Source: Bacteroidota bacterium (GTDB lineage: Bacteria > Bacteroidota > Bacteroidia > UKL13-3). From it: 18,116 nt of DNA. Both the position numbers and the translations under genes were made by a program. The notes under the pieces were generated by a model. The model saw only the letters and a program-made list of their open reading frames with translations, was not told where the DNA came from and did no database searches. Positions 9,067 to 16,695 of the stretch are shown here, in pieces (within the stretch, counting starts at the first letter, position 1; every line of letters starts with the position of its first letter). Where the stretch lies: NCBI GenBank assembly GCA_010027395.1, contig RGVD01000027.1, forward strand, positions 1 through 18,116, written 5' to 3'.

Positions 9067-9786
9067 ATGAAGATTGATATTTTTATACCTTGTTTTATAG
9101 ATCAGTTTAGACCCCAAACTGCCTTAAACATGATAAAGGTGTTAGAAAAAGCAGGCTGTGTGGTTAATTATAATACCGAACAAACTTGTTGTGGTTTACC
9201 TGCCTTCAATGCTGGTTATTGGGACGATGCAAGAGAAGTGGGTGAAAAACTTTTAAGTGAAGTAAATTTAGATAGAAACTTGGTTTGTGGGTCATCGGCT
9301 TGTGTTGGAATGATTAGAAATTCTTATGATTTGTTATTCCAAAATTCTTCATTTCATAATAAATTTAGACAGCTTCAAAAAAAGACTTTTGAATTGAGTG
9401 AGTTTTTAGTGGATGTTCTTAAAATAACTGAGCTAGGTTCAAAGTTTGAAGGGAAAGTGGCTTTTATGGATACCTGCACCGCATGCAATGAATGCAACAT
9501 AAAAAGTCAACCTCGATTGTTACTCGAAAAAGTGGAAGGCATTGAAATCGTTGAATTAAAAAACCAAGAGCAATGCTGCGGATTTGGGGGTACTTTTTCA
9601 ACCAATTATTCTGAACTTTCGGTGGCATTGGCCAAAGATAAAATAGATGATATTTTGGCTACAGGCGCTGATTATGTTGTATCTTGTGACTACTCATGTT
9701 TGTTGCACCTTGAAAGTTATATCAAAACAAAAAACATCAAACTAAAAGTACTTCATATAGCTGATATTTTAGCAAGTGGATTATAA
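9067..9786 (+). CDS. LutA/YkgE-like CCG-domain (Fe-S)-binding protein
   Basis: This 239-residue protein has two CCG (cysteine-rich, HdrD/GlcF-type) domains. The first contains IPCFIDQF, then QTCCGLPAFNAGY and GSSACVGMIR; the second contains DTCTACNECN, then EQCCGFGGTFS and SCDYSCLLHLE. These cysteines bind an iron-sulfur centre in the family. LutA acts with LutB and LutC in L-lactate oxidation, but neither partner is in this window, so the physiological role is open. The position where LutA homologues usually have His (HDxC) is Met here (MDTC). The gene is tightly coupled to the upstream MFS gene (6-bp gap), and the next gene starts about 20 bp after its stop. The family call is firm; lactate utilisation is only inferred. 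Confidence 0.88.
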   Translation: MKIDIFIPCFIDQFRPQTALNMIKVLEKAGCVVNYNTEQTCCGLPAFNAGYWDDAREVGEKLLSEVNLDRNLVCGSSACVGMIRNSYDLLFQNSSFHNKFRQLQKKTFELSEFLVDVLKITELGSKFEGKVAFMDTCTACNECNIKSQPRLLLEKVEGIEIVELKNQEQCCGFGGTFSTNYSELSVALAKDKIDDILATGADYVVSCDYSCLLHLESYIKTKNIKLKVLHIADILASGL

Positions 9787-9807
9787 CTTTTGAACAAGAT
9801 AGAAATA

Positions 9808-10314
9808 ATGAAACTTGTCATAAAGCAATACATTGCTATTTGTTTTCTTCTCCTTGTGCTATTCAATGGCATTGGAACTACTATTTTGTATATCGGATGG
9901 AAGGCATTAATGTCTGAGAAAATTGAAGAAATGGCCAAGACCATGCCATTGAATAGTTTAACAAAAATCACCAAGCCTTATGATGGATACATTGAACATG
10001 AATTTGAGTTAAACGGTAAAATGTTTGATGTCATCTCATACCAATTGAAAGCAGGAAAAATAAGTTACTACTGTATTAACGATTTTGAAGAAGAATGTAT
10101 TAACTCTGCTGATGACAATGAGCTTAATAAATGCATCGCCAAATGCAAGCAAAGCTCAAAGAACATTGCCAAGAGGCTCTTCAATCCTATAACAGCCATT
10201 CTCCAACCAATTAGCTTTACAGAAGATATTTCATTCCTTCATACTTATCCAATAGGCTTTTATTCTCTATTAGATTTATCAATTGAAAATAATTCTCCTC
10301 CCCCAGAAGTTTAG
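9808..10314 (+). CDS. Hypothetical protein with one N-terminal membrane helix
   Basis: This 168-residue protein was not recognised. The ATG at 9808 is preferred over an in-frame TTG at 9790, because it begins a clean membrane anchor (MKLVIKQYIAICFLLLVLF to about residue 25). The rest is soluble, probably periplasmic, and charged. A short cluster (DFEEECINSADDNELNKCIAKCKQ) brings four Cys or acidic pairs together; this could form disulfides or bind metal, but no known motif fits. The gene follows the LutA-like gene by 21 bp and may be the third member of that operon. A weak hairpin overlaps its stop codon. Confidence 0.6.
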   Translation: MKLVIKQYIAICFLLLVLFNGIGTTILYIGWKALMSEKIEEMAKTMPLNSLTKITKPYDGYIEHEFELNGKMFDVISYQLKAGKISYYCINDFEEECINSADDNELNKCIAKCKQSSKNIAKRLFNPITAILQPISFTEDISFLHTYPIGFYSLLDLSIENNSPPPEV

Positions 10315-10338
10315 TTCTTTATCGAAATAAGAACTTTT
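10314..10338 (+). terminator. Possible weak terminator
   Basis: A 6-bp stem, GTTCTT (10314-10319) with AAGAAC (10329-10334), is followed by TTTT. It overlaps the final base of the preceding stop codon. The stem is AT-rich and short, so attenuation is as likely as full termination. Confidence 0.35.
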
Positions 10339-10366
10339 ACATTTTCAATTTTTAATCAAACATTTT

Positions 10367-12671
10367 ATGAATAAAATTACAATATGGAGCATATTGTTAG
10401 TTGTCAGCATTATGACATCTGCTAGTTATGCTCAGAATTTTCGCCTATTTGACAAAACAACCAATCAAACAATCACAGGCTTTACATACAGCAAAGCCAA
10501 TGAAAACACCTATACTTTTTCGCATCCTGATTATATAAGTCTCACAAAAAAAATTGAGAATATAAAGGATAATGAAAACATTGATATTTACCTATACCCT
10601 TCCAGCTTAAAAATGGATGAAGTAGTTATATCTGCAAATCGTTTTCAAGAAAACAATAAGGATGTTCCAAGACAAATACAGACCATAAGCCAGAGAAATA
10701 TTGGTTTTCAAAACAGACAAAATACAGCCGATTTATTAGAACAAAGTGGCAATGTATTTGTTCAAAAAAGCCAACAAGGAGGAGGCAGCCCAGTACTAAG
10801 AGGTCTTGAAGCTAACAAGGTTCTTTTAGTAATTGACGGAATTAGAATGAACAATGCCATATACCGTGGTGGACACCTTCAAAATGCGTTAAGAATTGAT
10901 CAAAATATGTTATCCAAAGCAGAGATTCTCTTTGGCGGTGGTAGCGTTATTTATGGCAGTGACGCTCTTGGAGGCGTGATGTATTTTGAAACCATGAAGC
11001 CAAAACTTAACAAAACCTTGCATAATTCTTATTACAGATATGGCTCGGTAAATAATGAATCAACCTTTCACTACGATGTAAATTTGGGCTCTAAAAAGTG
11101 GGCTCATGTTATAAGTTTAACTTACAGTTCTTTTGGCGATTTGAAACAAGGCGGCAATAAAGATAATGTAGACGGGGATACAATTTACCAGCGTAATTAT
11201 TTTGCTACTCGCATCAATAATAGAGACACAATGACGAAAAACAGTGACCCATTGGTTCAATTAGGCACAGCCTATTACCAATATGACGCCATGTACAAAG
11301 CACTTTATCAAGCAAAGGAAACACAGCAACATATATTTAATTTCCAAATCTCTAACACGGGTAATGTGCCCAGATACGATAGATTGAATGAGTGGAAAGG
11401 AAAAAACTATCGCAGTGCTGAGTGGTACTATGGACCAGAGTTAAGAACATTAGCATCTTATCAACTAAATACTGTGCTTAATAAAAAAATGGCTGACAAA
11501 TATAAACTCACGTTAGCATACCAATACATAGAAGAAAGCAGGAATGATAGAAACTGGCAGGCCTTTGTTTTAAACAAACGTAACGAGGCAGTAAATGTAT
11601 TGTCACTTAATTTGGATGTTCTCAAATCAATAAAACAAAGTAATAATTTTACTCATGAAATAAGATATGGTATCGATGGACAATACAATTCTGGCTAACT
11701 CAGCCATTTCAACCCGTTACCCAGATGGCGGTAGTAGCATGAGTTATTTGGCGGCATTCATAAGTCATTCATGGGAAATGGGCAAAAAGTTTGTTATCAG
11801 CGATGGATTGCGATTTAATTATGTGGGTTTGAACTCCACTTTTAATGATAAAACTTTTTATCCTTTCCTAAGCAATACCCTCACTCAATACAATACAGCT
11901 TTAAATGGAAACCTAGGTATTGTCTTCAATCCCATTAAACAACTTAAACTATATGCTAATGCATCCACCGCATTTAGGGCTCCCAATGTAGATGATATTA
12001 ACAAGGTATTCGATAGTAAAGCTGGAGAGGCTCTAATCACTCCAAATCCAGATTTGAAACCAGAAAGAACGAATAATTTCGAATTAGGGTTTAGCACATT
12101 GATAAGCAAAAAAGTGAAACTAGAAGCCTCGTTGTTTTACACTCAAATTCAAGATGCCATCATACAATTACCAAGTAAATTAAATGGTTTGGATTCTGCG
12201 GTATACAGCGGTAAAAACACAAAAGTATATAGCCATCAAAATGCACAAGAAGCATACATTCATGGATATAACTTACAATCTTTCAATTCAAGCCTAAACT
12301 TTACTTATGGAAGGATCAAAACTAATACGGCTGAAACTCCATTAGACCATATCCCACCGATGTTTGGCAGAACGGCTATCACCTACCATCTAAAAAAACT
12401 ATCTATTGAAGGAAGTTCAATTTACCATGGTTGGAAGCGTATTGAAGATTTTAATTTAGCTGGTGAGGACAACCAAGTATATGCTACACCGAAAGGATCT
12501 CCTGCTTGGTATACACTAAACTTAAAAGCCCAATATACACTTGACAAAATAGGTAGAACCCAACTACAAATTGGAATTGACAATCTTATGGATACTCAAT
12601 ACCGTGTTTTTGCATCAGGAGTAAGTGCTGCAGGCAGAAACATTTGGGTATGTTTCAGAGTAAAAATATAG
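10367..12671 (+). pseudogene. TonB-dependent receptor, heme/hemoglobin type, broken by a frameshift
   Basis: Read through one +1 frame change, this is a 767-residue outer-membrane TonB-dependent receptor. It has a signal peptide (to SYAQ, about residue 22), a short N-terminal domain, then a plug domain from about residue 85 (MDEVVISANRFQE, GSPVLRGLEANKVLLVIDG, IRMNNAIYRGGHLQN, YGSDALGGVMYF). The 22-strand barrel runs to a C-terminal IDNLMDTQYRVFASG. The LRGLEANKVLLVIDGIRMNNA block is typical of heme/hemoglobin-type receptors, so heme or a siderophore is the likely ligand (inference). The first frame stops at 11696-11698 just after GIDGQYNSG. The second frame, open across this point, continues with NSAISTRYPDGG and a normal barrel. 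Removing one base near 11689-11695 restores a continuous protein (for example GQYNLANSAI). Either the gene is a recent pseudogene or there is a sequencing error. Confidence 0.88.
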
Positions 12672-12684
12672 CTTTTTGTCACAT

Positions 12685-12725
12685 ACAGAAGCATCGAAAA
12701 CAATTTTTGATGCTTCTGTTTATTA
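12685..12725 (+). terminator. Long hairpin terminator after the TonB receptor
   Basis: An 11-bp perfect stem (12685-12695 with 12709-12719, core GAAGCATC/GATGCTTC) extends inward through a G-T wobble and four A-T pairs to a 3-nt loop. The following tract, TTATTATT, is only moderately U-rich. Confidence 0.7.
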
Positions 12726-12749
12726 TTCCTATTCCATTTCAAGAAGCCA

Positions 12750-12757
12750 TATATTTG
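12750..12757 (+). promoter_or_regulatory. Candidate Bacteroidota -7 promoter box
   Basis: TATATTTG fits the TAnnTTTG consensus 16 bp before the ATG of the SPFH gene and sits just beyond the previous gene's terminator, where a promoter is expected. A -33 TTTG at correct spacing is not evident. Confidence 0.4.
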
Positions 12758-12773
12758 CTGAAAATATAAAACT

Positions 12774-13673
12774 ATGTTTCTAATCATTATTGGTTTGGTA
12801 TTGCTTGCTGTGTCAAGCGCTATCAACAAAAACAATCCCCTTACTCAATTTGTAACTGCCGCTAGGGTTGCCTCTATCGCCATTATTATAGCGGGTGTTG
12901 TAACTTCATGTTTTAAACAAATTGATGCGGGACAAATAGGCGTTAAATCCCTTTTCGGTAAAATAGATGATGATATTCTTACCTCTGGTTTAAGTTTCAT
13001 CAACCCCATGATAGATGTGAAAACCATAGATACTAAAACCCAAAACTATACTATGAGTGGCATTCATGATGAAGGGCAAAAAGCAGGTGATGATGCTATC
13101 AGAGTGCTAACAGCAGATGGACTTGAGGTAACTATTGACTTAACCGTATTGTACCGTGTTGTGCCCACTGAGGCACCTCGTTTGTTAAAAGAAACAGGTT
13201 TAGACTACAACGATAAAATTGTACGTCCATTAACTAGAACCAAAATTAGAGACAATTCAGTTTACTATGATGCAGTATCATTATACTCTGTAAAACGTGA
13301 TGAGTTCCAAACACGCATTTTTAATAGCATCGAAAAAGATTTTAAAAACCGCGGATTGATATTGGAACAACTATTGGTTCGTAATATTACTTTACCAGCA
13401 TCCGTAAAAGCCACTATTGAGTCTAAAATTAATGCAGAACAAGATGCGCAGAAAATGCAGTTTGTATTGCAAAAAGAGAAGCAAGAGGCTGAACGCAAAC
13501 GTGTGGAAGCACAAGGTATTGCAGACTACCAGCGTATTATTTCTACAGGTCTTAGTGACAAACAATTGCAGTACGAAAGCATCAAAGCTAATTTAGAGCT
13601 TGCTAAATCTCCTAATGCTAAAATTATTGTGTTGGGTAAAGGAAATAACCCTATGATTATTGATGGGAAATAG
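12774..13673 (+). CDS. SPFH/prohibitin-family membrane protein
   Basis: This 299-residue protein has two N-terminal hydrophobic segments (about 1-16 and 32-47) and then a Band 7/SPFH domain: IDAGQIGVKSLFGKI, SGLSFINPMIDVKTID, VTIDLTVLYRV, and the helical part TLPASVKATIESKINAEQDAQKMQF. A long charged coiled coil follows (KEKQEAERKRVEAQGIADY), and the C-terminus ends with AKIIVLGKGNNPMIIDGK. Prohibitin-like SPFH proteins form large ring or cage assemblies that organise membranes and often control membrane proteases such as FtsH. No partner protease or NfeD gene is adjacent, so the specific role is unknown. It is probably monocistronic, with a terminator 38 bp after the stop. Confidence 0.93.
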   Translation: MFLIIIGLVLLAVSSAINKNNPLTQFVTAARVASIAIIIAGVVTSCFKQIDAGQIGVKSLFGKIDDDILTSGLSFINPMIDVKTIDTKTQNYTMSGIHDEGQKAGDDAIRVLTADGLEVTIDLTVLYRVVPTEAPRLLKETGLDYNDKIVRPLTRTKIRDNSVYYDAVSLYSVKRDEFQTRIFNSIEKDFKNRGLILEQLLVRNITLPASVKATIESKINAEQDAQKMQFVLQKEKQEAERKRVEAQGIADYQRIISTGLSDKQLQYESIKANLELAKSPNAKIIVLGKGNNPMIIDGK

Positions 13674-13710
13674 TTGAAACAACTTTATTAAAATAATAAT
13701 AAACTAAAAT

Positions 13711-13738
13711 GTCGGTAGTTACTTCCCGACTTTTTTTT
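13711..13738 (+). terminator. Terminator after the SPFH gene
   Basis: A GTCGG (13711-13715)/CCGAC (13726-13730) stem with a possible inner AGT/ACT pairing is followed by eight consecutive T. It also forms the first unit of the hairpin-rich block to its right. Confidence 0.8.
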
Positions 13739-13870
13739 GCTTTACAACAGTCGGGTGGAAACACCCGACATCACTACAAGACTCTTCGTTGTTGTGTCTC
13801 CCGACCAAAAACAAAATTGGAAGATGGCACGAGCGAGCCACGCCACATCTTCACACAACGCTCGCGCAAG
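13711..13870. repeat. Hairpin-rich intergenic block with repeated GTCGGG/CCCGAC words
   Basis: This GC-richer block contains five copies of the GTCGG(G)/CCCGAC word, at 13711, 13725, 13750, 13764 and 13800. One pair forms a perfect 8-bp hairpin capped by a GAAA tetraloop (GTCGGGTG 13750-13757, CACCCGAC 13762-13769). Further right are GAAGATG/CATCTTC (13820-13826 with 13846-13852) and GCGAGC/GCTCGC (13833-13838 with 13860-13865). A short open frame through it has no protein-like character. The pattern resembles a dispersed palindromic repeat; the rest of the genome would be needed to tell. It abuts the aspS remnant. Confidence 0.55.
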
Positions 13871-13876
13871 CATTTT

Positions 13877-14015
13877 GGCATAGCAAACTAGCGGTTTTCC
13901 ACTTCGTTAAATTTTAACAATGGAAAATCAGTTACCCTCGAACATGAATAGTTATCATTGTTACTTAATCCCAATCGTTTACCCAATTCAAGTTTAAGCT
14001 CACTTAATGCTTTGC
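13877..14015 (-). pseudogene. aspS: aspS (aspartyl-tRNA synthetase) internal fragment
   Basis: On the minus strand this stretch aligns without gaps to the larger aspS copy: 13888-14015 pairs with 17704-17831, with 101 of 128 bases identical by hand count. Its translation reads KALSELKLELGKRLGL, then NNDNYSCS, VTDFPLLKFNEVENR, against KALSELRLEMGTRLGL, NNDTYSCL and VTDFPLLEFNEEENR in the other copy. A Trp codon has become TAG (minus-strand stop at 13888-13890). Of about 23 differing codons, about 13 are synonymous, so it derives from a diverged aspS allele that was once under coding selection. Homology fades on both sides, so neither the class II active-site end nor the C-terminus is present. 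It is non-functional. The remaining 14016-14154 shows no gene. Confidence 0.88.
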
Positions 14016-14154
14016 AGTCCCGGTGGCATGAAATTAGCTATAATGCTATTTAGTTCAATTCAATAATTTATTTTTCATTCGGAAAGTGAAATGGTGTTTT
14101 AGGATATTGATAATGTCAAATAATTTTAATTAAACTTAATTCGAAAAAACAGGT

Positions 14155-14820
14155 ATGGAAACAACTCATGTATTCAACAATTCAGTAATCATCGTTTTAT
14201 CGCTTTTTATTACCATCATGCTGCTAATTGAATTTAACAATAAACTTAAATATCTATTTAATGGCAAACTGATTTCAGAGCACACCATAAATAACTTATT
14301 ACAACATGCAGTATATCTAGATAATAAAAATAACCTGCAGTATTATCTTGAAAAAGTTGGCAGTATTATCCGATTTGGATACCAACACAGCCAAAAAATG
14401 TCGATTTCTCTTGAGGATGAATTAACATGTTGCGAAAATCTTGTTGCTGCATTTTGCTGTCAACATAAAAAGCAGGTAAAGCTAAAATATGGGATTCCTG
14501 CTACGCTGATGGAAAGTAGAATTCCACCATATACTATTGGAATATTGATTGAAAATGCGCTCAAGCATGGCTTGAACGATAATAAAGAGCATGAAATTGA
14601 AGTATTAGCAAATAGTAACAATAATCATCATCTTCAGATTTCCTTATCAGGATATAAGGTCCCTGAAAGACTGGTGATTAGAAAGCCAAAAAAAGCCCAT
14701 GGTTTGTTTTATTTGATTAATAGAGTGAGCTATTTTAACTATTATTATGGATGCAGCTATCTTGATGCTATCTCCGTTAAACAAAACAAACTGTTATTAA
14801 ATATTGCTAGAACAACATGA
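14155..14820 (+). CDS. LytS/YehU-like histidine kinase, small and degenerate
   Basis: This 221-residue protein has one membrane helix (about 10-27) and no separate sensor domain. A His_kinase-family core follows: His43 and Asn47 in EHTINN occupy the places of H and N in the canonical PHFLFN. Later come SIIRFGYQHSQKMSISLEDEL, IPPYTIGILIENALKHGL (N-box, residues 133-139), and GLFYLINR in place of the glycine-rich GLxN box. The DNGxG box is missing (SLSGYKVP stands there), so ATP binding may be impaired. The stop overlaps the regulator's ATG by 4 nt (ATGA), showing translational coupling. It would normally phosphorylate the LytTR regulator; with the lost boxes it might instead act as a scaffold or phosphatase (inference). 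Confidence 0.8.
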   Translation: METTHVFNNSVIIVLSLFITIMLLIEFNNKLKYLFNGKLISEHTINNLLQHAVYLDNKNNLQYYLEKVGSIIRFGYQHSQKMSISLEDELTCCENLVAAFCCQHKKQVKLKYGIPATLMESRIPPYTIGILIENALKHGLNDNKEHEIEVLANSNNNHHLQISLSGYKVPERLVIRKPKKAHGLFYLINRVSYFNYYYGCSYLDAISVKQNKLLLNIARTT

Positions 14821-15572
14821 AGGTATTAATTATAGAGGACGAACCTGAGCAGTTATCGGGTTTAATTAATTTTTTTAGGAAGGAGTTTAGCGAATTTGAG
14901 GTAGTTGGACTCAGAGATATAGAAGCTGCCACGAAAGCACTAAAGAAAAACGATTTTGATTTGGCCATTTTGGATATCGTAATTAATGGTGTTACGATAT
15001 TTAATGCTTTAAAGGATATATCGCTGGAGGGCAAGCAATTCCTATTTATCACAGGTAATCAGAATTTTGCAATCAAGGCATTTGAGTTTTATGCGGTTGA
15101 TTATATCATGAAGCCATATTCTAATAAAAGATTGAAAGAAAGTATAGAAATTGCATTACAACGTAGAAGAATTCATCAGTCAGCTTCTGTTAACCCTTAT
15201 AAACTGATGCTGGAAGACTTAAGCAGAAGTGCAATAGAATCCATTGCATTGCCAGTATCAAATGGACAGATGATAGTGAAACTTAAAGATATTATTGCGA
15301 TTCAGGCTGAGCGAAGCTATTGCGTAATTTTTACACATGAAGCCGGGAAAATCATAATAAGCAAGCCATTGGCTTGGATGGATAGATTGCTTACACCTGA
15401 GGGTTTCTTTAGGGTTCATCGATCGTGGTTAATTAATCCTACACATGTTAGGCGATTTATCAAACAGCAAGGCAATTCTTTAGAACTAACCGGTCAGATT
15501 ATTGTATCCATAACCGACCGAGCAAAAAACAAACTGATAGCCTGGTTTAAAAATACTACATTGTTTGGTTAG
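14817..15572 (+). CDS. LytTR-family response regulator
   Basis: This 251-residue regulator has an N-terminal receiver domain with acidic residues E7 and D8, phosphoacceptor D53 (LAILDIVING), T79 (FITG) and K99 (IMKPYS), all of which are intact. The C-terminal LytTR DNA-binding domain (about 145-248) contains LKDIIAIQAERSYCVIF, then FFRVHRSWLINPTHV. LytTR proteins bind spaced direct repeats upstream of target promoters. The gene overlaps the kinase by ATGA. The next gene, an outer-membrane barrel, begins 94 bp downstream and is a plausible target or operon member. The intact receiver contrasts with the degenerate kinase, so another kinase could phosphorylate it. Confidence 0.93.
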   Translation: MKVLIIEDEPEQLSGLINFFRKEFSEFEVVGLRDIEAATKALKKNDFDLAILDIVINGVTIFNALKDISLEGKQFLFITGNQNFAIKAFEFYAVDYIMKPYSNKRLKESIEIALQRRRIHQSASVNPYKLMLEDLSRSAIESIALPVSNGQMIVKLKDIIAIQAERSYCVIFTHEAGKIIISKPLAWMDRLLTPEGFFRVHRSWLINPTHVRRFIKQQGNSLELTGQIIVSITDRAKNKLIAWFKNTTLFG

Positions 15573-15647
15573 GAAAGTCACAGTAGTATTATGGAAATTC
15601 AAACATGTTTTTGGGATGAAAGTAGTAATCTGAACCTCAGCAGGACA

Positions 15648-15655
15648 TAGTTTTG
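15648..15655 (+). promoter_or_regulatory. Candidate Bacteroidota -7 promoter box
   Basis: TAGTTTTG fits TAnnTTTG and lies 11 bp before the ATG of the outer-membrane protein gene, suggesting its own promoter. Two AGTAGTA words at 15582 and 15621 lie upstream. A -33 element at the right spacing is not clear. Confidence 0.35.
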
Positions 15656-15666
15656 TAATAAAAAAT

Positions 15667-16272
15667 ATGAAAAAACAATTACTATCTATCCTTTTATTTG
15701 CAGGAATCGGCCAATTTACTTCAGCTCAGGTATACACAAAAGGTAATATGAGTTTATTTTTCGGAGTTGGGGCTTCAAATACTTTTGCAAATAAATTAAG
15801 TAGTATTGGAGAGGGAGCCTCCAATTCATTTGGACCATATATTATTGGATACCAATTTCACCTTAGCGATAAATTAACAATTGGCTTAGCTTACACCAAC
15901 CAGAGTGCCTCTACAGGCAAAGTTACAATAGATAACGGAACTGATAATGTTTCATTTAAAACAAACTTTACCTTTTCAACCTTTTTATCACAATTAAACT
16001 ACAGTTGGTATGATAATCAAAATGGAGCATTTGTCCTTTATTCAGGGTTATCTGCAGGCACATATACGCTGAATGCAGAATTGGAGGTAATATCAGGTAA
16101 TAAAGAGCTCGCAAAAATAAATTCAGACATTTCAGAAGGCCTTGCTTATCATATAACTGCAATAGGTTTTAAGGGCAGATTTACCAAAACTTCAAAACTA
16201 GGTGCATTCGCAGAACTAGGATATGGATACAATGGCTTATTTAACGGTGGTATTCAATATACGTTCAATTAA
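15667..16272 (+). CDS. Outer-membrane beta-barrel protein
   Basis: This 201-residue protein has a signal peptide (MKKQLLSILLFAGIGQFTSA, cleavage before QVYT). The remainder alternates hydrophobic and polar residues, with Gly/aromatic-rich strands (SLFFGVGASNTF, YIIGYQFHLSDKLTIGLAYT, FLSQLNYSWYD, GAFAELGYGYNGLFNG). It ends with IQYTFN, close to the aromatic C-terminus expected of a BAM substrate. It resembles the OMP_b-brl (PF13568-like) small barrels common in Bacteroidota, of unknown ligand. It follows the LytTR regulator and probably forms one functional unit with it (inference from position). Confidence 0.85.
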   Translation: MKKQLLSILLFAGIGQFTSAQVYTKGNMSLFFGVGASNTFANKLSSIGEGASNSFGPYIIGYQFHLSDKLTIGLAYTNQSASTGKVTIDNGTDNVSFKTNFTFSTFLSQLNYSWYDNQNGAFVLYSGLSAGTYTLNAELEVISGNKELAKINSDISEGLAYHITAIGFKGRFTKTSKLGAFAELGYGYNGLFNGGIQYTFN

Positions 16273-16343
16273 TGATCAAATCCTTGGCATTAAATACAGC
16301 CAGTTAACACAAAAATAAAATCAACAAAACACAATTTGGTTTT

Positions 16344-16436
16344 ATGGAATCTACAAAAGTTTTTTTCTATAATATTGATTTTACTGATGGCCCGCTCAAA
16401 GTATACAGATATGATGTGTTTGCAACGAAGAAATAG
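16344..16436 (+). CDS. Possible 30-residue small protein
   Basis: An ATG-initiated ORF reads MESTKVFFYNIDFTDGPLK, then VYRYDVFATKK and a TAG stop. A terminator hairpin follows 26 bp after the stop, so a transcript probably ends here. It has no signal peptide or membrane helix and matches no family I recognise. It could be a genuine small protein, the remnant of a longer gene, or only part of the untranslated 3' region of the barrel gene's transcript. No other gene lies within 16273-16461. Confidence 0.35.
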   Translation: MESTKVFFYNIDFTDGPLKVYRYDVFATKK

Positions 16437-16461
16437 GAATCATTAAACTAACAAAACCAAG

Positions 16462-16492
16462 AGGTCGACAATCTAATTTGTCGATCTTTTTT
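16462..16492 (+). terminator. Hairpin terminator
   Basis: A 10-bp stem with one G-T wobble (AGGTCGACAA 16462-16471, TTGTCGATCT 16478-16487) and a 6-nt loop runs into TTTTTT. It ends the plus-strand transcript of the barrel gene and the possible small ORF. Confidence 0.8.
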
Positions 16493-16592
16493 GTATTATC
16501 TAAATATTCCCTTGCTGGCGCAATCGTTATGTTTTGTTATAGCTTGGTTCGCTTGTGCTAATCTAATTTACGTTTCTTGCGATCAATCATTT
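16493..16592. other. Intergenic stretch without a gene, possibly degenerate repeat
   Basis: This stretch holds no ORF of note. The words CTGGCGCAA (about 16515) and TTCGCTTGTGCT (about 16548) form a loose inverted arrangement similar in composition to GCTCGCGCAAGC in the hairpin block at 13860. It lies between the terminator and the aspS 3' fragment, and may be the original downstream flank of that aspS allele. Nothing firmer can be said. Confidence 0.25.
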
Positions 16593-16646
16593 CTACAACC
16601 CCAACTCTTTCTTTTGCTTGGCATCTATTTCACTTGGTGCATCTAT
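16593..16646 (-). pseudogene. aspS: aspS 3'-end fragment
   Basis: On the minus strand this encodes the final aspS residues IDAPSEIDAKQKKELGL and a TAG stop, the same peptide as the end of the larger copy (17290-17343). Bases agree at 51 of 54 positions, and all three differences are synonymous (GGG/GGT, TTG/TTA, AGT/AGC). Homology stops abruptly at 16646, where the sequence changes to AAAAAACC. It therefore forms an imperfect direct repeat flanking the toxin-antitoxin pair. Confidence 0.92.
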
Positions 16647-16695
16647 AAAAAACCTAGTCTAATTTAACAAGTAGTATATGATACAAAATTAAATT

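Noticed and set aside
11680..11700. Programmed ribosomal frameshift in the TonB receptor
   Set aside because: No slippery heptamer or strong downstream hairpin is visible, and such receptors are not known to use frameshifting; mutation or sequencing error is simpler.
11885..12109. Minus-strand frames inside the TonB receptor, dnaK, ompA and SPFH genes
   Set aside because: They are antisense shadows of strong genes with recognised domains; none has a leader, a family match or a conserved motif.
13709..13891. Plus-strand 60-residue open frame
   Set aside because: It runs through a terminator and palindromic hairpins and into the aspS relic; the composition is not protein-like.
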